Origin: Polynucleobacter sp. VK25 | GTDB lineage: Bacteria > Pseudomonadota > Gammaproteobacteria > Burkholderiales > Burkholderiaceae | DNA length: 64,000 nucleotides | Reading direction: 5' to 3' | NCBI RefSeq assembly: GCF_018687355.1 | Contig: NZ_CP061288.1 | Location: 1,560,144-1,624,143, forward strand | In this document: positions 43,898 to 52,210 of the stretch, piece by piece | Position numbering within the stretch: the stretch's first letter is position 1 | Layout of the letters: each line of letters starts with the position of its first letter | Notes under the pieces: model-generated | The model's input: the letters and a program-made list of their open reading frames with translations, nothing else | Told to the model about the DNA's origin: nothing | Database searches by the model: none | Translations under genes and position numbers: made by a program

Positions 43898-44656
43898 TTA
43901 ATTTTTATACGTTGGGTCAAGCTTTTCTACAATACGAAGCATTGAGGGCCACTCCATTTCCCCAAAGGGTCTTCTGACATGAGGCTGATATAGGTGATGG
44001 GTCTTCTGAATCACATCATCAGGCGGCATCGTTAATTTCACACCAGAAGATAATGCATCTACCTGAGCCTTGCATGCCATTTCCAACCAATACAATGTAT
44101 TAAAAGCCTGAGCCACGCTTGGACCTACTGCAAGCAGGCCATGATTTCTTAAAATCATCGCAGTCTCATTACCCAAATCCGCAACTAAACGTGATTGCTC
44201 ATCCAAGTCAATTGCAACGCTTTCGTACGCGTGATAACTAATGCCATGAAATCTCATGGCGGTTTGTGTAATTGGTAATAGACCGCATTCCATCGCAGAA
44301 ACAGCCATACCAGCACGCGTATGAGTATGAATCACACAGCCAACATCCTCCCTGGCCCGATGTACCGCACTATGAATAACGTACCCAGCCTGATTAATTC
44401 CAAAATCTGGGTTGGGGTTATAGACAATCTCACCATCCAGATTAATGGTGATGAGATTAGAAGCTGTTACTTCGTTATACATTAAGCCATAAGGATTAAT
44501 TAGGATGAGCTCATCCTTGGCTTCAGGAACTCTGGCGGTAATATGGTTGTAAATCAAATCACTCATTCCGAAATGGGCAACTAGCCTATAACAGGCTGCC
44601 AAATCAATGCGAGCTTGGCGCTCTGCAGCGCTTACAACATAATTGGTTTTATCCAT
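43898..44656 (-). CDS. Class II aldolase/adducin family protein
   Basis: A 252-residue zinc-dependent aldolase/epimerase of the class II adducin family. The metal ligands are in CVIHTHTRAGMAVSA (H-x-H) and RNHGLLAVGPSV (third His); LAACYRLVAHFGMSDLIYNHI is the conserved N-terminus. I start at ATG 44656, seven bases after the Bug stop; a GTG at 44692 would overlap that gene. Members cleave sugar phosphates or decarboxylate aldol-type acids; substrate unknown. Confidence 0.88.
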   Translation of the reverse strand: MDKTNYVVSAAERQARIDLAACYRLVAHFGMSDLIYNHITARVPEAKDELILINPYGLMYNEVTASNLITINLDGEIVYNPNPDFGINQAGYVIHSAVHRAREDVGCVIHTHTRAGMAVSAMECGLLPITQTAMRFHGISYHAYESVAIDLDEQSRLVADLGNETAMILRNHGLLAVGPSVAQAFNTLYWLEMACKAQVDALSSGVKLTMPPDDVIQKTHHLYQPHVRRPFGEMEWPSMLRIVEKLDPTYKN

Positions 44657-44663
44657 TAGCTTT

Positions 44664-45641
44664 TTATTCCATTGGCTTAATGTTGAAATCACGAATCAAC
44701 TTGCCGGTATTCTCGTAATCATTTTTTAAGAACACTATAAATTCACCTGAAGAGGAGGAGGCGCGAACCTCAGCCCCAACCTTTGCCAACTTTGCACGTG
44801 TTTCTGGCTCTTGTAATATCAGATTAATTTCATTAAATAAGGTTTTCTGAATAGCTGGAGGTAACCCAAGTGGCCCAAAAAATCCCAGCCAAGCTCCAAT
44901 TTCAAAACCAGGAAAACCTTGCTCAACTACAGTCGGGATTTCTGGCGCAAGCTCAGTTCTCTTTAGTGTAGCAACTGCCAAAGGCTTTAACTTCCCTGCG
45001 CGCACCATAGCAATACTTGACGATAACGTATCAAAAGTGACTGGTAATTGCCCGCCAATCACATCTGCCTGAGCCTGACTGCTACCCTTGTATGGAATCT
45101 GGGTCATTTCTATATTGGCACGCTTAGCCAACACCGACATCACTAAGTTGCTGGTCGCGCCATTACCAGTAGATCCATAGCTAATTGGGGTTGGGCTCTT
45201 TTGTGCATTTGCAAGAAATTGTTGCAAAGTATTGGCTGGGTCGTTGGTATTGACCACCATTAAATAGGGTAGAAATACAAGCATTCCAATTGGCGTGAAA
45301 TCCGTCAATGGGTTGTAACTAAGTCCTTTATAAATATGTGGATTAATAGACATCGGTGCAGAGGCACTCACCAACAAGGTATATCCATCAGGCTTAGCTT
45401 TAGCAGCAATTCCAGCTCCGATACTCCCTGCGACACCAACTTTGTTGTCCACTAAAAATTGCTGTCCCATTCTCTGAGAAAGTCGATCAGCCATAATGCG
45501 CGTGACTGTATCTGTTCCTGTGCCTGGAGGGAAGCCTATGATGATAGTTACTGGCCTATCCGGATAAGCTGCCAGTGCAACTAAAGGACTTCCCAATAAG
45601 ACAAGTAATCCCAGCACTCTGATAAAGAATTGATGCTTCAC
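44664..45641 (-). CDS. Bug/TctC receptor of the aldolase module
   Basis: A 325-residue receptor with GTG start (GGGGG four bases upstream) and signal peptide ending LAAYPDRP. The ligand loop IIGFPPGTGTDTVTRIM contains a Thr instead of the second Gly of the usual GG. PYKGSSQAQADVIGGQLPV is present. First gene of a two-gene unit with the aldolase gene. Confidence 0.92.
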   Translation of the reverse strand: MKHQFFIRVLGLLVLLGSPLVALAAYPDRPVTIIIGFPPGTGTDTVTRIMADRLSQRMGQQFLVDNKVGVAGSIGAGIAAKAKPDGYTLLVSASAPMSINPHIYKGLSYNPLTDFTPIGMLVFLPYLMVVNTNDPANTLQQFLANAQKSPTPISYGSTGNGATSNLVMSVLAKRANIEMTQIPYKGSSQAQADVIGGQLPVTFDTLSSSIAMVRAGKLKPLAVATLKRTELAPEIPTVVEQGFPGFEIGAWLGFFGPLGLPPAIQKTLFNEINLILQEPETRAKLAKVGAEVRASSSSGEFIVFLKNDYENTGKLIRDFNIKPME

Positions 45642-45795
45642 TAAGCCCCCATTATTTTTTAAAGTTTATAAGTAGTGATCAATGCGATATTAGTATAAAT
45701 AATTACCAGAGGTATTTTTTTATGGGCCTCATCAATGCATATATCTTTTTAAGCAAGATTTATTAGGGTTTACGACAGCTACTAGCCCAATTAAA

Positions 45796-45823
45796 AAACC
45801 CTCACCAATTCTGATGAGGGTTT
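45796..45823. terminator. Terminator copy next to tRNA remnant 5
   Basis: Stem AAACCCTCA/TGAGGGTTT with the inner CCAATTC; nearly the same as the terminator of the intact tRNA (53326-53353) and of remnant 7 (52122-52149). Confidence 0.85.
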
Positions 45824-45830
45824 GCTTTTC

Positions 45831-45874
45831 TGGGCGGTCCACCAGAACTTGAGTCTGGGACCAATGGATTTCAG
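45831..45874 (-). repeat. tRNA remnant 5
   Basis: Plus-strand TGGGCGGTCCACCAGAACTT (45831-45850) and on to about 45870 match the complement of the intact tRNA 3' part at 33 of 40 positions. The spacing to its terminator is the same as for remnant 7. Confidence 0.82.
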
Positions 45875-45953
45875 TTTATGTAGTTTTCATTACATCCTGG
45901 ACTATGCCCTCACTCTTACAAAGATTGGGGATTATGATGGCTCGTCATTGTTA

Positions 45954-46907
45954 TTAATCGATCTTAATATTTTTATCTTGTATTAGCTTTGACCATTTCT
46001 GTTGATCAGCCTTAATTAGCTCTGCAAACTCTTCTGATGTCCCGCCAGATGGCTCTATTCCACGATCTAACATTTCCTTGCGTACCTGGGGAGTTTTTAA
46101 AACTCTATCTATATCAGCGCTGATCTTTGAAACAATATTACTTGGAGTCTTTGATGGCGCAAAAATACCAAACCAACCAACTGCGCTATACCCAGGTATG
46201 CCAGACTCAGAGATGGTTGGCAACCCTGGAACAGATTGCGATCTTTTGGGGCTGGTAACGGCTAGAGCCTTTAAATTTCCCGCCTGAATTTGTGGCATTA
46301 CTGTTTGAGCAGGGGAAAACATTACATTGATATGTCCACCCAATAAATCAGACAGGGCTGGACCTGAGCCCTTATAGGGAACATGGAGCATCTCCACGCC
46401 GGCCATCGATTTAAATAATTCCCCTGATAAATGCGATACAGATCCTGAACCAGAGGAACCAAAACGAATTAACTGGGGATTTGATTTTGCGGCTGCGATT
46501 AGTTGCTGCACCGTATTCACTTTTAAAGATGGGCTTACAGTTAATACATAAGGAGATGCGGATACCAAACTGACTGGTACTAATTGATTGACGAATTGAT
46601 CCGGCAATGCTGGAGTCGCAATTAACCAGGTATAACCATCAGCAGGTGATCGAATCACTGCATCCGCTCCAACAGCTCCAGAGGCACCTGGTCGATTTTC
46701 AATGACGATGGATTGCTTCCAAATCTCAGTTAGAGGCGGAACAATAATACGCATGAGGGTATCTGTCCCTCCGCCTGGAGGATAAGGAACAACTAAACGA
46801 ATGCTTTTAGAGGGGAAATTATCTGCTTGTGCAATCGCCAAACTTGTACCAACAAGATATACGCACAAGCAAATTAAATATTTCTGTAGATTCGCTTTTA
46901 AGAACAT
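45954..46907 (-). CDS. Bug/TctC receptor, divergent from the SMP-30 gene
   Basis: A 317-residue receptor; signal peptide near residues 1-27 (ICLCVYLVGTSLAIAQA). Loop VVPYPPGGGTDTLMRII, MLHVPYKGSGPALSDLLGG and GVEMLHVPYKG are classical. GGGGTGATGA precedes the ATG. It is read away from the SMP-30 gene, with 103 AT-rich bases between. Confidence 0.92.
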   Translation of the reverse strand: MFLKANLQKYLICLCVYLVGTSLAIAQADNFPSKSIRLVVPYPPGGGTDTLMRIIVPPLTEIWKQSIVIENRPGASGAVGADAVIRSPADGYTWLIATPALPDQFVNQLVPVSLVSASPYVLTVSPSLKVNTVQQLIAAAKSNPQLIRFGSSGSGSVSHLSGELFKSMAGVEMLHVPYKGSGPALSDLLGGHINVMFSPAQTVMPQIQAGNLKALAVTSPKRSQSVPGLPTISESGIPGYSAVGWFGIFAPSKTPSNIVSKISADIDRVLKTPQVRKEMLDRGIEPSGGTSEEFAELIKADQQKWSKLIQDKNIKID

Positions 46908-47010
46908 TCATCACCCCTAAATCTATTAACAAAGCTTTAGCTAGAAAGTTGTTTTTAATAAGTTTTTAATATACAGTAAAAAAATAATAGCAATAATTCG
47001 GAGACGCAAA

Positions 47011-47922
47011 ATGACAGTAAATTCGATGACACGACCTATTGATATGGTCGGGTCAGTGATTGATGTGGTTGATTCAAATCACGACATCCTCGGAGAGTCA
47101 ATTATCTGGGATAAAGATAAAGGCCTCCTGTGGTGGGTAGATGGAATCGGAATGTTCATCTATCGTCTTGATCCAAGTACAGGTCAAAAACAAAGCTGGA
47201 AATTGGATGAAGAGATTGGCTCGATTGGACTAAGGCAAAAAGGCGGCCTTGTGGTGGGTATGAGATCAGGCTTATATTTTTTCAATCCTGACAACGGACA
47301 ACTCAGCGAGATTACTAAACCAGACTCTGATCGAACAGGCAACCGATTCAACGACGGCAAAGTAGATCGCCATGGACGTTTTTGGACCGGTACTGTTCAA
47401 GCAAGCGCCTACACACCACGCGGCAGACTCTGGAGGCTAGACGCTGACTTAAAGGCAAACCTCATTATGGAGGGTATTACCTGCATCAATGGAATTAGCT
47501 TTAGTCCAGATAATCGCTTGATGTACTTTACTGACTCATTCAGCTGTCGCATTGAGGTTTTTGATTATGACTCTACTGATGGCGCTATTTATAACAGACG
47601 TCATTTCGCAGATGTACCCCTAGGTAGGGGAATTTGTGACGGCTCAACGGTAGATGCTGATGGATGTTTTTGGAGCGCTAATATGGATGGTTGGTGCGTA
47701 ACTCGCTATGACCCGCGCGGGCGTATTGATACCGTCATTAATCTACCCACTAGAAGGGTTTCAAGCCTGTGTTTCGGCGGACCGAATTTGGATACGCTCT
47801 TTATCACTACAGCACGCCGAAGAATGCAAGATAAAGAATTAGCTCAACAACCTTTAGCAGGATGTGTATTAGCAGTGAATCCTGGTATTCAAGGATTGCC
47901 CGAACCTGAATTTCTCGGCTAG
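47011..47922 (+). CDS. SMP-30/gluconolactonase family protein
   Basis: A 303-residue six-bladed propeller lactonase. The calcium/metal ligands are in ILGESIIWD (Glu), INGISFSPDN (Asn) and CDGSTVDADGCFWSA (Asp); NRFNDGKVDRHGRFWTGT is the family hallmark. It would hydrolyse a sugar-acid lactone to the open acid. GGAG lies eight bases before the ATG. Followed after 33 bases by a Bug gene and then a crotonase gene. Confidence 0.9.
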   Translation: MTVNSMTRPIDMVGSVIDVVDSNHDILGESIIWDKDKGLLWWVDGIGMFIYRLDPSTGQKQSWKLDEEIGSIGLRQKGGLVVGMRSGLYFFNPDNGQLSEITKPDSDRTGNRFNDGKVDRHGRFWTGTVQASAYTPRGRLWRLDADLKANLIMEGITCINGISFSPDNRLMYFTDSFSCRIEVFDYDSTDGAIYNRRHFADVPLGRGICDGSTVDADGCFWSANMDGWCVTRYDPRGRIDTVINLPTRRVSSLCFGGPNLDTLFITTARRRMQDKELAQQPLAGCVLAVNPGIQGLPEPEFLG

Positions 47923-47955
47923 ACCCACTAAAACCCAATCTTTTATGCAGGGGAA

Positions 47956-48918
47956 ATGATGAAAAAAATTCTTGTGATTATTGTTTGGCATTTAATTTCC
48001 CTGAACTACGCTACTGCCCAAACATTTCCAGATAAGCCAGTAAAAATAGTAGTGCCCTATACCCCAGGGGGAGCAACTGATACTTTAGCCAGAAGCATTG
48101 CAAATCAGTTAAGCACGAAATGGAATAAGCCTGTGCTTGTTGATAACCGCGGTGGTGCTTCAGGAATGATTGGCGCTGAGTTTGTAGCAAAAGCACCGCC
48201 AGATGGATATACGCTCATGATCTCAGACAGTGCGCCATACGTTATCCTGCCGAACTTTTATCCTAACTTGAATTACGCCCCGCTAAAAGACTTTGCCCCT
48301 ATCACTGTAATTGCTCGTCAAGCTCCTATTATTGTTATATCCAATAAAATTCCAGCAAACAATATTAAAGAGCTGATTGCCTATTTAAAGTCCCATCCGG
48401 ATACTCCATATGCCTCTTTGGGTAATGGATCTTATCCTCATGTAGCAATGGAAGAATTTCAAAGTCAAACTGGCACAAAGCTGCTGCATGTTCCTTACAA
48501 AGGAACTGCGCAAATCATTACCGACATGATTGGGGGTCAGGTAGATCTTTATGTGGGAACTCTTGGCGCATTTGAGCAACATGAGAAAAGTGGCAAAGTG
48601 AAAATACTTGCAACTGCTACAGAAAAGCGTTTGCCATTTAGACCAGAGCTGGTAACCGTATCAGAATCAGGTATTCCCGGGTTTTCAGTTAGTGTTTGGT
48701 TTGGAATGGTTGCAACTGCAGGAACACCAACCCCAGTGCTCAATAGAATTTATCAGGACGTAGCTGAAATCCTAAAAAATAATACATTTATTAGTGAAGT
48801 GTTAACACCTCAAGCTTTAATACCAGGCGGCGACTCAAGAGCTGAGTTTAGTGCGCTAATGAAAGCAGATACAGCGCGATGGGGCGAAATCATCAAATCA
48901 ACTGGAATTAAGCCATAA
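47956..48918 (+). CDS. Bug/TctC receptor between the lactonase and crotonase genes
   Basis: A 320-residue receptor with signal peptide ending NYATAQTFP. Loop VVPYTPGGATDTLARSI and LLHVPYKGTAQIITDMIGGQ are diagnostic. Two consecutive ATG codons (47956, 47959) follow an AGGGG; the second has better spacing. It belongs to the plus-strand unit SMP-30, Bug, crotonase. Confidence 0.92.
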   Translation: MMKKILVIIVWHLISLNYATAQTFPDKPVKIVVPYTPGGATDTLARSIANQLSTKWNKPVLVDNRGGASGMIGAEFVAKAPPDGYTLMISDSAPYVILPNFYPNLNYAPLKDFAPITVIARQAPIIVISNKIPANNIKELIAYLKSHPDTPYASLGNGSYPHVAMEEFQSQTGTKLLHVPYKGTAQIITDMIGGQVDLYVGTLGAFEQHEKSGKVKILATATEKRLPFRPELVTVSESGIPGFSVSVWFGMVATAGTPTPVLNRIYQDVAEILKNNTFISEVLTPQALIPGGDSRAEFSALMKADTARWGEIIKSTGIKP

Positions 48919-48945
48919 CCACCAATAGAAAGACAGAAAGAAACC

Positions 48946-49710
48946 ATGACTAAATTAAGTGAGTACGCTGATAAATATCAAACCATCAAAATGAAGCGTA
49001 AGGATGGAATTATTGAGGTTAAATTACATACAAATGATGGCCCCCTGCATTGGAGTCTATTGCCTCATGGAGAACTTGAAAAAGCTTTTTATGAAATTGG
49101 TCATGATCCAGAAAACGAGGTAATGATCCTTACTGGTTCGGGCGATGCTTTTAGCGGTCCTCCCTGCCCACCAAATGGCCACAACCATGTCAGCCATCCA
49201 GTCACCGCAATGGAGTGGGACAAAATATATTGGGAGGGAAAGCATCTACTAATGAATCTTTTGAATATAGAGATCCCGATTATCGGAGCCATTAATGGTC
49301 CAGCGTTGCGTCATTCAGAAATTCCACTGCTCTCCGATATTGTGATTGCTAGCGATAACACCACGATTCAAGATTCTGCGCATTTTGCCGGCGGATTAGT
49401 TCCTGGTGATGGCGTACATATTGTTTTTCCGCATCTAATGGGGGCTAATCGCGGTAGATATTTTCTTCTAACTGGTCAAACTCTTAATGCGCAAGAAGCA
49501 AAAGATGTTGGCTTAATTAGCGAAATATTACCAGCAGATAAATTAATGGATCGAGCTTATGAACATGCCCACTTTTTAATGCAACGCTCTCCCCTACTTA
49601 GAAGATATGCAAGAACGCTTCTAACTCAAGAACTCAAACAAAAAATGCACAACCTACTTGGTTACGGATTAGCGCTTGAAGGACTAGCAGCCTCCCATAA
49701 ATCGATCTAA
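48946..49710 (+). CDS. Enoyl-CoA hydratase/isomerase family protein
   Basis: A 254-residue crotonase-fold protein. The oxyanion-hole segments are ILTGSGDAFSGP and GPALRHSEIPLLSDIVIAS, followed by FAGGLVPGDGVHIVFP; the usual Gly-Asn pairs are changed, and the GGG of standard hydratases is missing. It therefore may be a C-C bond hydrolase or isomerase (6-oxocamphor-hydrolase-like) rather than a hydratase. Last gene of the SMP-30/Bug unit. Confidence 0.82.
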   Translation: MTKLSEYADKYQTIKMKRKDGIIEVKLHTNDGPLHWSLLPHGELEKAFYEIGHDPENEVMILTGSGDAFSGPPCPPNGHNHVSHPVTAMEWDKIYWEGKHLLMNLLNIEIPIIGAINGPALRHSEIPLLSDIVIASDNTTIQDSAHFAGGLVPGDGVHIVFPHLMGANRGRYFLLTGQTLNAQEAKDVGLISEILPADKLMDRAYEHAHFLMQRSPLLRRYARTLLTQELKQKMHNLLGYGLALEGLAASHKSI

Positions 49711-49732
49711 ATAAGAACTCCTTAGAAATAAT

Positions 49733-49762
49733 AAAAATGCCAACCCGAAGGTTGGCATTTTT
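49733..49762. terminator. Bidirectional terminator next to tRNA remnant 6
   Basis: Perfect 13-bp stem AAAAATGCCAACC/GGTTGGCATTTTT with loop CGAA. Its core CCAACC-CGAA-GGTT is also seen beside remnant 2. Confidence 0.92.
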
Positions 49763-49765
49763 ATT

Positions 49766-49831
49766 GCTGGCGGATCCAAAGGATTGTGAGTGCCCTGCTC
49801 TAACCAACTGAGCTATGGGCCGGCCGCCAGC
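49766..49831 (-). repeat. tRNA remnant 6: T-arm-less copy inside an 8-bp inverted repeat
   Basis: Unlike the other remnants, this one keeps the 5' two thirds of the tRNA. From about 49775 to 49821, 44 of 47 bases match the intact gene (variable loop, anticodon arm, D-arm, 5' acceptor strand), while the T-arm is missing. The anticodon triplet reads CAC in place of CAU and one anticodon-stem pair is broken. The whole is bracketed by GCTGGCGG (49766-49773) and CCGCCAGC (49824-49831). Probably a pseudo-tRNA; a structured RNA is possible. Confidence 0.8.
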
Positions 49832-49935
49832 CAAGTTAAAAGTTGCCTGCGTTGTTCATCCCGGTCTTAACTATTACTCACGTCTCCTTCATTTTTATCT
49901 TTTTAAGCCAGATGAATTCCAAGCACTTTATTGCA

Positions 49936-51006
49936 TTACTTCAAAGCCTCTAAGACTGCTTTTGCCATTGAGGCAGTATTGCCTTTGCCATTAATATCAC
50001 CGGTTCTAGCATTCGGATTTTTTAGGGCTATTGTGGTTGCCTCTGACATTGATCTTGCCATCGCCACAGCCTCAGGGATATTTCTACTATGTCCGAGCCA
50101 ATCGAACATCATGCGGGTTGATTCAATCATAGAGTATGGGTTAGCAATACCCTTACCAGCAATATCTGGGGCCGATCCATGAGTAGCTTGCGCCATGACT
50201 ACATCGCCATCGCCAATACACAACCCAGGAGCCATTCCTAAACCCCCAACAAGGCCAGCAGCCTCATCTGACAAGATATCGCCAAACATATTCGTAGTAA
50301 CAATCACGTCAAAGTTTTGCGGGTCACGTACTAAGCGCATTGCCATCGTGTCAACAATTACATCATCAACCAGCACATCCGGATATTCGGGTGCTAATTT
50401 TTTGCATTCCTCAACAAACATCCCGCAACCCAACTTAAAGACGGTATCTTTATGTACATAAGTTAAATGCTTCTTGCGTTGACGCGCTAACTCATATGCT
50501 GCTTGCGCTACTCGACGACTCCCCGTTCTTGTAATCACACGCATGGACAGCGTCATTTCATCGCTAGGACGAAACTCTGCATTTCCAACTAGCATATTCC
50601 GGTCTGGCTGAAAGCCCTCATTGTTTTCACGAACAATAATCAAATCAATATCATCACGAAGACAGCCTATATCTGGATACGAGCGTGTTGGCCTTACGTT
50701 TGCAAATAAATTAAATTGCTTACGCAAAATAGGATGGGGATTAATTGCATTCGCTTGCTTTGGATAAGCGCGATGTCCAATGGGACCCAAGATCCAGCCA
50801 TCTAAAGTATGCAATGTTTCTAAAGTTTCTGGTGGCAGAGTATGGCCATGGGTATCAAGTGCACGACGCCCGACTGGTAATGGTACCCACTCAATATCAA
50901 CCTGGTGAATCTTCGCTGCTGCTTTAGCAACCTCTACCGCAACTGGCACAATCTCGTGACCAATATCATCACCCTCCAGAATTCCTACACGTAATTTTTT
51001 TTTCAT
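49936..51006 (-). CDS. Isocitrate/isopropylmalate-family decarboxylating dehydrogenase
   Basis: A 356-residue NAD-dependent beta-decarboxylating hydroxyacid dehydrogenase. [20 protein letters not shown] is the N-terminal signature; [15 protein letters not shown] aligns with the substrate-specificity loop (REN-x-EG) and [36 protein letters not shown] residues supply the metal Asp and the Lys/Tyr region. It differs from LeuB and Icd in the loop, so tartrate or another malate analogue is likely. It starts three bases after the Bug stop (translational coupling). Confidence 0.88.
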   Translation of the reverse strand: MKKKLRVGILEGDDIGHEIVPVAVEVAKAAAKIHQVDIEWVPLPVGRRALDTHGHTLPPETLETLHTLDGWILGPIGHRAYPKQANAINPHPILRKQFNLFANVRPTRSYPDIGCLRDDIDLIIVRENNEGFQPDRNMLVGNAEFRPSDEMTLSMRVITRTGSRRVAQAAYELARQRKKHLTYVHKDTVFKLGCGMFVEECKKLAPEYPDVLVDDVIVDTMAMRLVRDPQNFDVIVTTNMFGDILSDEAAGLVGGLGMAPGLCIGDGDVVMAQATHGSAPDIAGKGIANPYSMIESTRMMFDWLGHSRNIPEAVAMARSMSEATTIALKNPNARTGDINGKGNTASMAKAVLEALK

Positions 51007-51009
51007 ACC

Positions 51010-51978
51010 CTAATCTTCCAGTTGTATATTTCTTGCTTTGGCTAATGCAGTCCACCGCTTCACTTCATTCTTAATAAATTGGCTAAATTGTTCAGGAGAC
51101 ATTGGCATTGGTTCAACTGCTTCAATCGATAATTTCTCACGCATCTCAGGTAGCTTCAGTGTAGCAACCTGAGTTTCATTTAAACGTTTAACGATATCTA
51201 CAGGAATTCCTGCGGGACCAACGGTGCCATACCACTGCATAGCATCAAAGCCCTTAAAACCCAACTCCTCCATCGTCGGCACATCTTTCAATACAGGGCT
51301 ACGTTTAGGTCCAGTCACTGCCAATGCACGCATCCTACCAGACTGAATATACTGAAGTGCAGCCGCTAAACCAGGAAACATAGTTTGAGTCTGCCCCCCA
51401 AGTAAATCATTAAATGCAGGAGCGATACCTCGATAAGGGATATGAAGAATGAAGAGGCCAGTTTCTTGTTTAAATAATTCCATTGTCATATGGGTCAGAG
51501 ACCCCTGACCAGCAGTTCCATAACTTAACTTGCCAGGGTTCTTTCGTGCATAGTCTATAAATTCCTTCATGTTTTTAACGGGAACTTGGCTATTCACAAC
51601 CAAAACATTCGGGGTAGCGCCAATCATTCCAATTGGCGTGAAGTCTTTAATGGGGTCATAGGGAACTTTTCTGGTTGCTGGATTCGTACCATGCGTAGCG
51701 ACATACCCCTGCATTAGAGTGTATCCATCTGGCGCGGCCCTCATAGTGGACTGAGAGGCAATCACTCCGCCACCACCACTTTGGTTCTCGACTACAAAAG
51801 TTTGTCCAAGAAAACGACCCCAACGCTCAGTAACCACCCGCGCAATCATGTCATTACCACCACCAGCGGCTACCGGGACAATGTAGCGTATTGGTTTTGT
51901 GGGGAATGACTGTGCCCATGAAGGCAAAGGAAGCAGCAAAGAGGCTGTGGCCCCAATGAACTGACGTCGATTAGTCAT
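51010..51978 (-). CDS. Bug/TctC receptor with a twin-arginine-like signal
   Basis: A 322-residue receptor. The N-terminus MTNRRQFIGATASLLLPLPSWAQ has an RRQFIG twin-arginine motif, unlike the Sec signals of the other six receptors here. Loop VPVAAGGGNDMIARVV and HIPYRGIAPAFNDLLGG identify the family. ATG at 51978 is chosen because GGGAG lies six bases upstream; the ATG at 51984 touches that site. Coupled to the dehydrogenase gene. Confidence 0.9.
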   Translation of the reverse strand: MTNRRQFIGATASLLLPLPSWAQSFPTKPIRYIVPVAAGGGNDMIARVVTERWGRFLGQTFVVENQSGGGGVIASQSTMRAAPDGYTLMQGYVATHGTNPATRKVPYDPIKDFTPIGMIGATPNVLVVNSQVPVKNMKEFIDYARKNPGKLSYGTAGQGSLTHMTMELFKQETGLFILHIPYRGIAPAFNDLLGGQTQTMFPGLAAALQYIQSGRMRALAVTGPKRSPVLKDVPTMEELGFKGFDAMQWYGTVGPAGIPVDIVKRLNETQVATLKLPEMREKLSIEAVEPMPMSPEQFSQFIKNEVKRWTALAKARNIQLED

Positions 51979-52121
51979 GCGCATCTCCCTTAGGAAAAAT
52001 TAAGCAATCAGAATAACTGAAATCTCTACAAAAGTTGAGCAACCCTAAAATTGGGTATATTGATTTTCTTATAATTTCACCATAGTAGACAAGTGTTACT
52101 TAAAGCAACACTCAAAAGACA

Positions 52122-52149
52122 AAACCCTCACCATTTCTGATGAGGGTTT
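52122..52149. terminator. Terminator copy next to tRNA remnant 7
   Basis: Stem AAACCCTCA/TGAGGGTTT with a ten-base loop; the loop differs from that of the intact tRNA terminator at one base. Confidence 0.88.
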
Positions 52150-52156
52150 GCTTTTC

Positions 52157-52184
52157 TGGTGGGCCCACCAGGACTTGAACCTGG
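52157..52184 (-). repeat. tRNA remnant 7: exact 28-base copy of the tRNA 3' end
   Basis: The 28 bases are identical to 53358-53385, covering CCA, the acceptor 3' strand and the T-arm, and then the match stops abruptly at 52185. This looks like a recent attachment-site copy. It lies 26 bases left of the stop of the ChaA-like gene. Confidence 0.92.
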
Positions 52185-52210
52185 CACGGTAAAAACCGTT
52201 TGCTAAAAAA

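Larger units (their letters stand above)
45642..45953. other. 312-base gap with hairpin and tRNA remnant 5
   Basis: No gene seen. It contains the hairpin at 45796-45823 and remnant 5 at 45831-45874, with AT-rich flanks that may carry the promoter of the leftward Bug gene. A weak extension of similarity (CATCCTGG, CCCTCACTC) follows the remnant but was not scored. Confidence 0.55.

Noticed and set aside
45831..45874. Functional second tRNA at remnant 5
   Set aside because: Acceptor 5' half, D-arm and a proper anticodon arm are missing; only the 3' part with mutations remains.
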